DNA from: Karalla daura | Taxonomy: Eukaryota > Chordata > Actinopteri > Chaetodontiformes > Leiognathidae | Length of the DNA: 64,000 nucleotides | Direction of reading: 5' to 3' | Assembly (NCBI GenBank): GCA_029224185.1 | Contig: CM055197.1 | Location: 23,140,862 to 23,204,861 of the forward strand | Shown: positions 39,222 to 52,200 of the stretch, piece by piece | Position numbering within the stretch: the stretch's first letter is position 1 | Layout of the letters: each line of letters begins with the position of its first letter | Position numbers and translations under genes: made by a program | Notes under the pieces: generated by a model | Database searches by the model: none | Seen by the model: the letters and a program-made list of their open reading frames with translations, nothing else | Told to the model about the DNA's origin: nothing

Positions 39222-42200
39222 ATATGTCACTGTGACATTGTCAGGTGCCTTCCTCATGTAGTGAGTATTTTGATGATATCTCTGTGACTCGAATAGGAAA
39301 ATAAAAAAGGACAAATTTGAAAAGAAAAGTCTGCCCTGGGTAATTAGCTTGATTTTGAAATCCAAAATCAGACTTATGAAAAAGGATTTACTCTTAACTT
39401 CCTTCACACAAATGGGTGAAGGAGGAACTAAATTGATCATTCTAAAATCAAAGTAGTGATACATTGACATTCCTGAGCAGCCAAAACTCAATGGACTAAA
39501 GTCGAGATGACCTGAACATTTCCCAAAGGAATCACGCTTTGAAGTCTTCAGGAAGATCAAAGGCGTCAGCGATGATGTCACACTGGCTCACCTTGTCTGA
39601 CATCAATATGTCACTGTGACATTATCAGGTGTCTAACTCATGTAGTGAGTAGTCTGATGATATCTCTGTGACATCATAAGGAAAATAAAAAACGACAACA
39701 TTGAAAAGAAAAGTCTGCCCTGGGTAATTAGCTTGATTTTGTAATCCAAAATCAAGGTATTGAGAAAGGGGTTACACTTGACCTCCTAAACTCAAATGGG
39801 TGGAGGAGGAACAAAACTGATCATTCTACAATCAAACTAATTACACTTTGATAGTGCTTAGCAACTTAAAGTCAAAGGACTAAAGTTGATATGACCTGAA
39901 CATTTCCCAAAGGAATCACCCTTTGAAGTCTTCAGGAAGATCAAAGGCGTCAGCGATGATGTCACCCTGGCTCACCTTGTCTGACATCAATATGTCACTG
40001 TGACATTGTCAGGTGCATTCCTCATGTAGTGAGTATTTTGATGATATCTCTGTGACTCGAATAGGAAAATAAAAAAGGACAACTTTGAAAAGAAAAGTCT
40101 GCCCTGGGTAATTAGCTTGATTTTGAAATCCAAAATCAAGGTTGTGAGAAAGGGGTTACACTTGACCTCCTATACTCAAATGGGTGGAGGAGGAACAAAA
40201 CTGATCATTCTACAATCAAAATAATTACACTTTGATAGTGCTTAGCAACTTAAAGTCAAAGGACTAAAGTTGATATGACTTGAACATTTCCCAAAGGAAT
40301 CTCCCTTTGAAGTCTTCAGGAAGATCAAAGGCGTCAGCGATGATGTCACACTGGCTCACCTTGTCTAACATCAATATGTCACTGTGACATTGTCAGGTGC
40401 CTTCCTCATGTAGTGAGTATTTTGATGATATCTCTGTGACTCGAATAGGAAAAGAAGAAAGGACAACTTTGAAATGAAAAGTCTGCCCTGGGTAATTAGC
40501 TTGATTTTGAAATCCAAAATCAGACTTATGACAAAGGATTTACTCTTAACTTCCTTCACACAAATGGGTGAAGGAGGAACTAAATTGATCATTCTAAAAT
40601 CAAAGTAATCATACATTGACGTTCCTGAGCAGCCTAAACTCAATGGACTAAAGTCGAGATGACCTGAACATTTGCCAAAGGAATCACGCTTTGAAGTCTT
40701 CAGGAAGATCAAAGGCATCGGCGATGATGTCACACTGGCTCACCTTGTCTGACATCAATATGTCACTGTGACATTGTCAGGTGCCTTCCTCATGTAGTGA
40801 GTATTTTGATGATATCTCTGTGACTCGAATAGGAAAATAAGAAAGGACAACTTTGAAAAGAAAAGTCTGCCCTGGGTAATTAGCTTGATTTTGAAATCCA
40901 AAATCAGACTTATGAAAAAGGATTTACTCTTAACTTCCTTCACACAAATGGGTGAAGGAGGAACTAAATTGATCATTCTAAAATCAAAGTAGTGATACAT
41001 TGACATTCCTGAGCAGCCAAAACTCAATGGACTAAAGTCGAGATGACCTGAACATTTCCCAAAGGAATCACGCTTTGAAGTCTTCAGGAAGATCAAAGGC
41101 GTCAGCGATGATGTCACACTGGCTCACCTTGTCTGACATCAATATGTCACTGTGACATTATCAGGTGTCTAACTCATGTAGTGAGTAGTCTGATGATATC
41201 TCTGTGACATCATAAGGAAAATAAAAAACGACAACATTGAAAAGAAAAGTCTGCCCTGGGTAATTAGCTTGATTTTGTAATCCAAAATCAAGGTATTGAG
41301 AAAGGGGTTACACTTGACCTCCTAAACTCAAATGGGTGGAGGAGGAACAAAACTGATCATTCTACAATCAAAATAATTACACTTTGATAGTGCTTAGCAA
41401 CTTAAAGTCAAAGGACTAAAGTTGATATGACCTGAACATTTCCCAAAGGAATCACCCTTTGAAGTCTTCAGGAAGATCAAAGGCGTCAGCGATGATGTCA
41501 CCCTGGCTCACCTTGTCTGACATCAATATGTCACTGTGACATTGTCAGGTGCATTCCTCATGTAGTGAGTATTTTGATGATATCTCTGTGACTCGAATAG
41601 GAAAATAAAAAAGGACAACTTTGAAAAGAAAAGTCTGCCCTGGGTAATTAGCTTGATTTTGAAATCCAAAATCAAGGTTGTGAGAAAGGGGTTACACTTG
41701 ACCTCCTATACTCAAATGGGTGGAGGAGGAACAAAACTGATCATTCTACAATCAAAATAATTACACTTTGATAGTGCTTAGCAACTTAAAGTCAAAGGAC
41801 TAAAGTTGATATGACTTGAACATTTCCCAAAGGAATCTCCCTTTGAAGTCTTCAGGAAGATCAAAGGCGTCAGCGATGATGTCACACTGGCTCACCTTGT
41901 CTAACATCAATATGTCACTGTGACATTGTCAGGTGCCTTCCTCATGTAGTGAGTATTTTGATGATATCTCTGTGACTCGAATAGGAAAAGAAGAAAGGAC
42001 AACTTTGAAATGAAAAGTCTGCCCTGGGTAATTAGCTTGATTTTGAAATCCAAAATCAGACTTATGACAAAGGATTTACTCTTAACTTCCTTCACACAAA
42101 TGGGTGAAGGAGGAACTAAATTGATCATTCTAAAATCAAAGTAATCATACATTGACGTTCCTGAGCAGCCTAAACTCAATGGACTAAAGTCGAGATGACC

Positions 42201-43829
42201 TGAACATTTGCCAAAGGAATCACGCTTTGAAGTCTTCAGGAAGATCAAAGGCATCGGCGATGATGTCACACTGGCTCACCTTGTCTGACATCAATATGTC
42301 ACTGTGACATTGTCAGGTGCCTTCCTCATGTAGTGAGTATTTTGATGATATCTCTGTGACTCGAATAGGAAAATAAGAAAGGACAACTTTGAAAAGAAAA
42401 GTCTGCCCTGGGTAATTAGCTTGATTTTGAAATCCAAAATCAGACTTATGAAAAAGGATTTACTCTTAACTTCCTTCACACAAATGGGTGAAGGAGGAAC
42501 TAAATTGATCATTCTAAAATCAAAGTAGTGATACATTGACATTCCTGAGCAGCCAAAACTCAATGGACTAAAGTCGAGATGACCTGAACATTTCCCAAAG
42601 GAATCACGCTTTGAAGTCTTCAGGAAGATCAAAGGCGTCAGCGATGATGTCACACTGGCTCACCTTGTCTGACATCAATATGTCACTGTGACATTATCAG
42701 GTGTCTAACTCATGTAGTGAGTAGTCTGATGATATCTCTGTGACATCATAAGGAAAATAAAAAACGACAACATTGAAAAGAAAAGTCTGCCCTGGGTAAT
42801 TAGCTTGATTTTGTAATCCAAAATCAAGGTATTGAGAAAGGGGTTACACTTGACCTCCTAAACTCAAATGGGTGGAGGAGGAACAAAACTGATCATTCTA
42901 CAATCAAAATAATTACACTTTGATAGTGCTTAGCAACTTAAAGTCAAAGGACTAAAGTTGATATGACCTGAACATTTCCCAAAGGAATCACCCTTTGAAG
43001 TCTTCAGGAAGATCAAAGGCGTCAGCGATGATGTCACCCTGGCTCACCTTGTCTGACATCAATATGTCACTGTGACATTGTCAGGTGCATTCCTCATGTA
43101 GTGAGTATTTTGATGATATCTCTGTGACTCGAATAGGAAAATAAAAAAGGACAACTTTGAAAAGAAAAGTCTGCCCTGGGTAATTAGCTTGATTTTGAAA
43201 TCCAAAATCAAGGTTGTGAGAAAGGGGTTACACTTGACCTCCTATACTCAAATGGGTGGAGGAGGAACAAAACTGATCATTCTACAATCAAAATAATTAC
43301 ACTTTGATAGTGCTTAGCAACTTAAAGTCAAAGGACTAAAGTTGATATGACTTGAACATTTCCCAAAGGAATCTCCCTTTGAAGTCTTCAGGAAGATCAA
43401 AGGCGTCAGCGATGATGTCACACTGGCTCACCTTGTCTAAAATCAATATGTCACTGTGACATTGTCAGGTGCCTTCCTCATGTAGTGAGTATTTTGATGA
43501 TATCTCTGTGACTCGAATAGGAAAAGAAGAAAGGACAACTTTGAAATGAAAAGTCTGCCCTGGGTAATTAGCTTGATTTTGAAATCCAAAATCAGACTTA
43601 TGACAAAGGATTTACTCTTAACTTCCTTCACACAAATGGGTGAAGGAGGAACTAAATTGATCATTCTAAAATCAAAGTAGTGATACATTGACATTCCTGA
43701 GCAGCCTAAACTCAATGGACTAAAGTCGAGATGACCTGAACATTTCCCAAAGGAATCACGCTTTGAAGTCTTCAGGAAGATCAAAGGCGTCAGCGATGAT
43801 GTCACACTGGCTCACCTTGTCTGACATCA
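39222..43829. repeat. 4-monomer HOR, three cycles (period 1536 bp)
   Basis: The order A B C A repeats at 39222, 40758 and 42294, with B at 39606, 41142 and 42678, C at 39990, 41526 and 43062, and the second A at 40374, 41910 and 43446. B monomers carry CATCATAAGG in all three cycles. The second A is preceded by CTAACATCAAT in cycles 1 and 2 and by CTAAAATCAAT in cycle 3. Cycle 3 is also the beginning of the 18-monomer HOR. Confidence 0.87.
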
Positions 43830-45749
43830 ATATGTCACTGTGACATTATCAGGTGTCTTACTCATGTAGTGAGTAGTCTGATGATATCTCTGTGACATCA
43901 TTAGGAAAATAAAAAACGACAACATTGAAAAGAAAAGTCTGTCCTGGGTAATTAGCTTGATTTTGTAATCCAAAATCAAGGTAATGAGAAAGGGGTAACA
44001 CTTGACCTCCTAAACTCAAATGGGTGGAGGAGGAACAAAACTGATCATTCTACAATCAAAATAATTACACTTTGATAGTGCTTAGCAACTTAAAGTCAAA
44101 GGACTAAAGTTGATATGACTTGAACAATTCCCAATGGAATCACGCTTTGAAGCCTTCAGGAAGATCAAAGGCGTCAGCGATGATGTCACACTGGCTCACC
44201 TTGTCTGACATCAATATGTCACTGTGACATTGTCAGGTGCCTTCCTCATGTAGTGAGTATTTTGATGATATCTCTGTGACTCGAATAGGAAAATAAAAAA
44301 GGACAACTTTGAAAAGAAAAGTCTGCCCTGGGTAATTAGCTTGATTTTGAAATCCAAAATCAAGGTTGTGAGAAAGGGGTTACACTTGACCTCCTATACT
44401 CAAATGGGTGGAGGAGGAACAAAACTGATCATTCTACAATCAAAATAATTACACTTTGATAGTGCTTAGCAACTTAAAGTCAAAGGACTAAAGTTGATAT
44501 GACTTGAACATTTCCCAAAGGAATCTCCCTTTGAAGTCTTCAGGAAGATCAAAGGCGTCAGCGATGATGTCACACTGGCTCACCTTGTCTGACATCAATA
44601 TGTCACTGTGACATTGTCAGGTGCCTTCCTCATGTAGTGAGTATTTTGATGATATCTCTGTGACTCGAATAGGAAAAGAAGAAAGGACAACTTTGAAATG
44701 AAAAGTCTGCCCTGGGTAATTAGCTTGATTTTGAAATCCAAAATCAGACTTATGACAAAGGATTTACTCTTAACTTCCTTCACACAAATGGGTGAAGGAG
44801 GAACTAAATTGATCATTCTAAAATCAAAGTAGTGATACATTGACATTCCTGAGCAGCCTAAACTCAATGGACTAAAGTCGAGATGACCTGAACATTTCCC
44901 AAAGGAATCACGCTTTGAAGTCTTCAGGAAGATCAAAGGCGTCAGCGATGATGTCACACTGGCTCACCTTGTCTGACATCAATATGTCACTGTGACATTA
45001 TCAGGTGTCTTACTCATGTAGTGAGTAGTCTGATGATATCTCTGTGACATCATTAGGAAAATAAAAAACGACAACATTGAAAAGAAAAGTCTGTCCTGGG
45101 TAATTAGCTTGATTTTGTAATCCAAAATCAAGGTAATGAGAAAGGGGTAACACTTGACCTCCTAAACTCAAATGGGTGGAGGAGGAACAAAACTGATCAT
45201 TCTACAATCAAAATAATTACACTTTGATAGTGCTTAGCAACTTAAAGTCAAAGGACTAAAGTTGATATGACTTGAACAATTCCCAATGGAATCACGCTTT
45301 GAAGCCTTCAGGAAGATCAAAGGCGTCAGCGATGATGTCACACTGGCTCACCTTGTCTGACATCAATATGTCACTGTGACATTGTCAGGTGCCTTCCTCA
45401 TGTAGTGAGTATTTTGATGATATCTCTGTGACTCGAATAGGAAAATAAAAAAGGACAACTTTGAAAAGAAAAGTCTGCCCTGGGTAATTAGCTTGATTTT
45501 GAAATCCAAAATCAAGGTTGTGAGAAAGGGGTTACACTTGACCTCCTATACTCAAATGGGTGGAGGAGGAACAAAACTGATCATTCTACAATCAAAATAA
45601 TTACACTTTGATAGTGCTTAGCAACTTAAAGTCAAAGGACTAAAGTTGATATGACTTGAACATTTCCCAAAGGAATCTCCCTTTGAAGTCTTCAGGAAGA
45701 TCAAAGGCGTCAGCGATGATGTCACACTGGCTCACCTTGTCTGACATCA
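43446..45749. repeat. 3-monomer cycles (A B C, period 1152 bp) inside copy 1
   Basis: A B C occurs at 43446/43830/44214 and again at 44598/44982/45366, followed by an A at 45750. The B monomers share TCTTACTC and GTCTGTCCTGG; the C monomers share GGTTGTGAG and CTATACTC. The first A is preceded by CTAAAATC and the second by CTGACATC. The same two cycles occur at 50356-52659. Confidence 0.85.
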
Positions 45750-47215
45750 ATATGTCACTGTGACATTGTCAGGTGCCTTCCTCATGTAGTGAGTATTTTG
45801 ATGATATCTCTGTGACTCGAATAGGAAAATAAGAAAGGACAACTTTGAAATGAAAAGTCTGCCCTGGGTAATTAGCTTGATTTTGAAATCCAAAATCAGA
45901 CTTATGACAAAGGATTTACTCTTAACTTCCTTCACACAAATGGGTGAAGGAGGAACTAAATTGATCATTCTAAAATCAAAGTAATCATACATTGACGTTC
46001 CTGAGCAGCCTAAACTCAATGGACTAAAGTCGAGATGACCTGAACATTTCCCAAAGGAATCACGCTTTGAAGTCTTCAGGAAGATCAAAGGCATCGGCGA
46101 TGATGTCACACTGGCTCACCTTGTCTGACATCAATATGTCACTGTGACATTGTCAGGTGCCTTCCTCATGTAGTGAGTATTTTGATGATATCTCTGTGAC
46201 TCGAATAGGAAAATAAAAAAGGACAACTTTGAAAAGAAAAGTCTGCCCTGGGTAATTAGTTGATTTTGAAATCCAAAATCAGACTTATGAAAAAGGATTT
46301 ACTCTTAACTTCCTTCACACAAATGGGTGAAGGAGGAACTAAATTGATCATTCTAAAATCAAAGTAGTGATACATTGACATTCCTGAGCAGCCAAAACTC
46401 AATGGACTAAAGTCGAGATGACCTGAACATTTCCCAAAGGAATCACGCTTTGAAGTCTTCAGGAAGATCAAAGGCGTCAGCGATGATGTCACACTGGCTC
46501 ACCTTGTCTGACATCAATATGTCACTGTGACATTATCAGGTGTCAAACTCATGTAGTGAGTAGTCTGATGATATCTCTGTGACATCATTAGGAAAATAAA
46601 AAACGACAACATTGAAAAGAAAAGTCTGCCCTGGGTAATTAGCTTGATTTTGTAATCCAAAATCAAGGTAATGAGAAAGGGGCTACACTTGACCTCCTAA
46701 ACTCAAATGGGTGGAGGAGGAACAAAACTGATCATTCTACAATCAAAATAATTACACTTTGATAGTGCTTAGCAACTTAAAGTCAAAGGACTAAAGTTGC
46801 TATGACTTGAACATTTCCCAAAGGAATCACCCTTTGAAGTCTTCAGGAAGATCAAAGGCGTCAGCGATGATATCACCCTGGCTCACCTTGTCTGACATCA
46901 ATATGTCACTGTGACAATGTCAGGTGCATTCCTCATGTAGTGAGTATTTTGATGATATCTCTGTGACTCGAATAGGAAAATAAAAAAGGACAACTTTGAA
47001 AAGAAAAGTCTGCCCTGGGTAATTAGCTTGATTTTGAAATCCAAAATCAGACTTATGACAAAGGATTTACTCTTAACTTCCTTCACACAAATGGGTGAAG
47101 GAGGAACTAAATTGATCATTCTAAAATCAAAGTAATCATACATTGACGTTCCTGAGCAGCCTAAACTCAATGGACTAAAGTCGAGATGACCTGAACATTT
47201 CCCAAAGGAATCCCG

Positions 47216-47241
47216 CTTTGAAGTCTTCAGGAAGATCAAAG
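47216..47241. repeat. Two-tier inverted repeat in the shared core
   Basis: The outer arms CTTTGA and TCAAAG are perfect complements. Inside them TCTTC and GAAGA are also complementary, separated by AG, with AG bulged on the left. The element lies in the shared core and recurs in nearly all monomers. A single-base variant (GAAGCCTTC) in some B monomers weakens the inner stem. Confidence 0.75.
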
Positions 47242-47251
47242 GCATCGGCGA

Positions 47252-47284
47252 TGATGTCACACTGGCTCACCTTGTCTGACATCA
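47252..47284. repeat. 8-bp inverted repeat TGATGTCA / TGACATCA
   Basis: Two perfect 8-bp arms are separated by 17 bp (CACTGGCTCACCTTGTC). The element ends immediately before the monomer start and is followed two bases later by another dyad. Variants such as TGATATCA (18611, 46867) are rare. Confidence 0.78.
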
Positions 47285-47286
47285 AT

Positions 47287-47301
47287 ATGTCACTGTGACA
47301 T
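47287..47301. repeat. 15-bp dyad ATGTCAC-T-GTGACAT
   Basis: Perfect 7-bp arms around a central T. This is one of the most invariant blocks in the array and serves here as the monomer landmark. The exceptions seen are GTGACAATG (46911, 53821), which keeps the arms, and GTTACATT at 63801, which breaks one pair. The palindromic form would suit a dimeric DNA-binding protein, but no specific binder is implied. Confidence 0.8.
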
Positions 47302-47412
47302 TGTCAGGTGCCTTCCTCATGTAGTGAGTATTTTGATGATATCTCTGTGACTCGAATAGGAAAATAAAAAACGACAACTTTGAAAAGAAAAGTCTGCCCT
47401 GGGTAATTAGCT

Positions 47413-47433
47413 TGATTTTGAAATCCAAAATCA
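47413..47433. repeat. Central hairpin, R1 form (8-bp arms)
   Basis: TGATTTTG, loop AAATC, then CAAAATCA. It sits exactly where left and right half types meet. In R1 monomers pairing stops at 8 bp because CAGAC follows. Confidence 0.82.
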
Positions 47434-47460
47434 GACTTATGAAAAAGGATTTACTCTTAA

Positions 47461-47488
47461 CTTCCTTCACACAAATGGGTGAAGGAGG
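47461..47488. repeat. Purine/pyrimidine inverted repeat in R1
   Basis: CTTCCTTCAC pairs with GTGAAGGAGG at 9 of 10 positions (the odd one could be a G-T wobble) across an 8-base loop, ACAAATGG. R1 copies with CCTCCTTAAC also reach 9 of 10. In R2 halves the outer six pairs (CCTCCT/AGGAGG) are kept but inner pairs are lost. The strand asymmetry (pyrimidine arm then purine arm) is conserved in all monomers. Confidence 0.72.
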
Positions 47489-49203
47489 AACTAAATTGAT
47501 CATTCTAAAATCAAAGTAGTGATACATTGACGTTCCTGAGCAGCCTAAACTCAATGGACTAAAGTCGAGATGACCTGAACATTTCCCAAAGGAATCACGC
47601 TTTGAAGTCTTCAGGAAGATCAAAGGCGTCAGCGATGATGTCACACTGGCTCACCTTGTCTGACATCAATATGTCACTGTGACATTATCAGGTGTCTAAC
47701 TCATGTAGTGAGTAGTCTGATGAAATCTCTGTGACATCATTAGGAAAATAAAAAACGACAACATTGAAAAGAAAAGTCTGCCCTGGGTAATTAGCTTGAT
47801 TTTGTAATCCAAAATCAAGGTATTGAGAAAGGGGTAACACTTGACCTCCTAAACTCAAATGGGTGGAGGAGGAAGACAACTGATCATTCTACAATCAAAA
47901 TAATTACACTTTGATAGTGCTTAGCAACTTAAAGTCAAAGGACTAAAGTTGATATGACTTGAACAATTCCCAATGGAATCACGCTTTGAAGTCTTCAGGA
48001 AGATCAAAGGCGTCAGCGATGATGTCACACTGGCTCACCTTGTCTGACATCAATATGTCACTGTGACATTGTCAGGTGCCTTCCTCATGTAGTGAGTATT
48101 TTGATGATATCTCTGTGACTCGAATAGGAAAATAAAAAAGGACAACTTTGAAAAGAAAAGTCTGCCCTGGGTAATTAGCTTGATTTTGAAATCCAAAATC
48201 AGACTTATGACAAAGGATTTACTCTTAACTTCCTTAACACAAATGGGTGAAGGAGGAACTAAATTGATCATTCTAAAATCAAAGTAGTGATACATTGACG
48301 TTGCTGAGCAGCTTAAACTCAATGGACGAAAGTCGAGATGACCTGAACATTTCCCAAAGGAATCACGCTTTGAAGTCTTCAGGAAGATCAAAGGCGTCAG
48401 CGATGATGTCACACTGGCTAACCTTGTCTGACATCAACATGTCACTGTGACATTGTCAGGTGCCTTCCTCATGTAGTGAGTATTTTGATGATATGTCTTG
48501 ACTCGAATAGGAAAATAAAAAAGGACAACTTTGAAAAGAAAAGTCTGCCCTGGGTAATTAGCTTGATTTTGAAATCCAAAATCAGACTTATGAAAAAGGA
48601 TTTACTCTTAACTTCCTTCACACAAATGGGTGAAGGAGGAACTAAATTGATCATTCTAAAATCAAAGTAATCATACATTGACGTTCCTGAGCAGCCTAAA
48701 CTCAATGGACTAAAGTCGAGATGACCTGAACATTTCCCAAAGGAATCACGCTTTGAAGTCTTCAGGAAGATCAAAGGCATCGGCGATGATGTCACACTGG
48801 CTCACCTTGTCTGACATCAATATGTCACTGTGACATTGTCAGGTGCCTTCCTCATGTAGTGAGTATTTTGATGATATCTCTGTGACTCGAATAGGAAAAT
48901 AAAAAAGGACAACTTTGAAAAGAAAAGTCTGCCCTGGGTAATTAGCTTGATTTTGAAATCCAAAATCAGACTTATGAAAAAGGGTTTACTCTTAACTTCC
49001 TTCACACAAATGGGTGAAGGAGGAACTAAATTGATCATTCTAAAATCAAAGTAATCATACATTGACGTTCCTGAGCAGCCAAAACTCAATGGACTAAAGT
49101 CGAGATGACCTGAACATTTCCCAAAGGAATCACGCTTTGAAGTCTTCAGGAAGATCAAAGGCATCGGCGATGATGTCACACTGGCTCACCTTGTCTGACA
49201 TCA

Positions 49204-52200
49204 ATATGTCACTGTGACATTGTCAGGTGCCTTCCTCATGTAGTGAGTATTTTGACGATATCTCTGTGACTCGAATAGGAAAATAAGAAAGGACAACTTT
49301 GAAAAGAAAAGTCTGCCCTGGGTAATTAGCTTGATTTTGAAATCCAAAATCAGACTTATGAAAAAGGATTTACTCTTAACTTCCTTCACACAAATGGGTG
49401 AAGGAGGAACTAAATTGATCATTCTAAAATCAAAGTAGTGATACATTGACATTCCTGAGCAGCCAAAACTCAATGGACTAAAGTCGAGATGACCTGAACA
49501 TTTCCCAAAGGAATCACGCTTTGAAGTCTTCAGGAAGATCAAAGGCGTCAGCGATGATGTCACACTGGCTCACCTTGTCTGACATCAATATGTCACTGTG
49601 ACATTATCAGGTGTCTAACTCATGTAGTGAGTAGTCTGATGATATCTCTGTGACATCATAAGGAAAATAAAAAACGACAACATTGAAAAGAAAAGTCTGC
49701 CCTGGGTAATTAGCTTGATTTTGTAATCCAAAATCAAGGTATTGAGAAAGGGGTTACACTTGACCTCCTAAACTCAAATGGGTGGAGGAGGAACAAAACT
49801 GATCATTCTACAATCAAAATAATTACACTTTGATAGTGCTTAGCAACTTAAAGTCAAAGGACTAAAGTTGATATGACCTGAACATTTCCCAAAGGAATCA
49901 CCCTTTGAAGTCTTCAGGAAGATCAAAGGCGTCAGCGATGATGTCACCCTGGCTCACCTTGTCTGACATCAATATGTCACTGTGACATTGTCAGGTGCAT
50001 TCCTCATGTAGTGAGTATTTTGATGATATCTCTGTGACTCGAATAGGAAAATAAAAAAGGACAACTTTGAAAAGAAAAGTCTGCCCTGGGTAATTAGCTT
50101 GATTTTGAAATCCAAAATCAAGGTTGTGAGAAAGGGGTTACACTTGACCTCCTATACTCAAATGGGTGGAGGAGGAACAAAACTGATCATTCTACAATCA
50201 AAATAATTACACTTTGATAGTGCTTAGCAACTTAAAGTCAAAGGACTAAAGTTGATATGACTTGAACATTTCCCAAAGGAATCTCCCTTTGAAGTCTTCA
50301 GGAAGATCAAAGGCGTCAGCGATGATGTCACACTGGCTCACCTTGTCTAAAATCAATATGTCACTGTGACATTGTCAGGTGCCTTCCTCATGTAGTGAGT
50401 ATTTTGATGATATCTCTGTGACTCGAATAGGAAAAGAAGAAAGGACAACTTTGAAATGAAAAGTCTGCCCTGGGTAATTAGCTTGATTTTGAAATCCAAA
50501 ATCAGACTTATGACAAAGGATTTACTCTTAACTTCCTTCACACAAATGGGTGAAGGAGGAACTAAATTGATCATTCTAAAATCAAAGTAGTGATACATTG
50601 ACATTCCTGAGCAGCCTAAACTCAATGGACTAAAGTCGAGATGACCTGAACATTTCCCAAAGGAATCACGCTTTGAAGTCTTCAGGAAGATCAAAGGCGT
50701 CAGCGATGATGTCACACTGGCTCACCTTGTCTGACATCAATATGTCACTGTGACATTATCAGGTGTCTTACTCATGTAGTGAGTAGTCTGATGATATCTC
50801 TGTGACATCATTAGGAAAATAAAAAACGACAACATTGAAAAGAAAAGTCTGTCCTGGGTAATTAGCTTGATTTTGTAATCCAAAATCAAGGTAATGAGAA
50901 AGGGGTAACACTTGACCTCCTAAACTCAAATGGGTGGAGGAGGAACAAAACTGATCATTCTACAATCAAAATAATTACACTTTGATAGTGCTTAGCAACT
51001 TAAAGTCAAAGGACTAAAGTTGATATGACTTGAACAATTCCCAATGGAATCACGCTTTGAAGCCTTCAGGAAGATCAAAGGCGTCAGCGATGATGTCACA
51101 CTGGCTCACCTTGTCTGACATCAATATGTCACTGTGACATTGTCAGGTGCCTTCCTCATGTAGTGAGTATTTTGATGATATCTCTGTGACTCGAATAGGA
51201 AAATAAAAAAGGACAACTTTGAAAAGAAAAGTCTGCCCTGGGTAATTAGCTTGATTTTGAAATCCAAAATCAAGGTTGTGAGAAAGGGGTTACACTTGAC
51301 CTCCTATACTCAAATGGGTGGAGGAGGAACAAAACTGATCATTCTACAATCAAAATAATTACACTTTGATAGTGCTTAGCAACTTAAAGTCAAAGGACTA
51401 AAGTTGATATGACTTGAACATTTCCCAAAGGAATCTCCCTTTGAAGTCTTCAGGAAGATCAAAGGCGTCAGCGATGATGTCACACTGGCTCACCTTGTCT
51501 GACATCAATATGTCACTGTGACATTGTCAGGTGCCTTCCTCATGTAGTGAGTATTTTGATGATATCTCTGTGACTCGAATAGGAAAAGAAGAAAGGACAA
51601 CTTTGAAATGAAAAGTCTGCCCTGGGTAATTAGCTTGATTTTGAAATCCAAAATCAGACTTATGACAAAGGATTTACTCTTAACTTCCTTCACACAAATG
51701 GGTGAAGGAGGAACTAAATTGATCATTCTAAAATCAAAGTAGTGATACATTGACATTCCTGAGCAGCCTAAACTCAATGGACTAAAGTCGAGATGACCTG
51801 AACATTTCCCAAAGGAATCACGCTTTGAAGTCTTCAGGAAGATCAAAGGCGTCAGCGATGATGTCACACTGGCTCACCTTGTCTGACATCAATATGTCAC
51901 TGTGACATTATCAGGTGTCTTACTCATGTAGTGAGTAGTCTGATGATATCTCTGTGACATCATTAGGAAAATAAAAAACGACAACATTGAAAAGAAAAGT
52001 CTGTCCTGGGTAATTAGCTTGATTTTGTAATCCAAAATCAAGGTAATGAGAAAGGGGTAACACTTGACCTCCTAAACTCAAATGGGTGGAGGAGGAACAA
52101 AACTGATCATTCTACAATCAAAATAATTACACTTTGATAGTGCTTAGCAACTTAAAGTCAAAGGACTAAAGTTGATATGACTTGAACAATTCCCAATGGA

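Larger units (their letters stand above)
47285..47668. repeat. Reference type A monomer (L1R1)
   Basis: Layout: the dyad ATGTCACTGTGACAT; the L1 half marked by GTCAGGTGCCTTCCTC, GTATTTTGATG and GTGACTCGAATAGG; an A-run; the hairpin around GAAATCC; the R1 half marked by CAGACTTATG, CTTCCTTCACAC, GGGTGAAGGAGGAACT and TGACGTTCCTGAGCAGCC; then the shared core with TTTCCCAAAGG, CTTTGAAGTCTTCAGG and CTCACCTTGTCTGACATC. Type A is the commonest. A subset has GTGCATTCCTC in L1. Only A monomers leave a 120-codon frame open on the minus strand, and only when no early stop variant is present. Confidence 0.93.
42294..49203. repeat. 18-monomer HOR, copy 1 (6910 bp)
   Basis: Types A B C A B C A B C A A B A A B A A A, starting at 42294, 42678, 43062, 43446, 43830, 44214, 44598, 44982, 45366, 45750, 46134 (383 bp), 46517, 46901, 47285, 47669, 48053, 48437 (383 bp) and 48820. 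Two 383-bp monomers give 18 x 384 - 2. Private markers that return 6910 bp later are CTAAAATCAAT (43436), AGTTGCTATGAC (46796), GATGATATCACCC (46867), GTGACAATGTC (46911), GGAAGACAACTG (47871) and AGGGTTTACTC (48981). Confidence 0.9.

Noticed and set aside
47287..47301. Operator or promoter reading of the ATGTCACTGTGACAT dyad
   Set aside because: It repeats in every monomer with no gene beside it, so I list it only as a structural dyad.
47285..47668. 384-bp monomer as a dimer of a 192-bp ancestor
   Set aside because: I compared the two halves by eye and saw only short motif similarities (GTCAC, GATGAT), not alignable homology.
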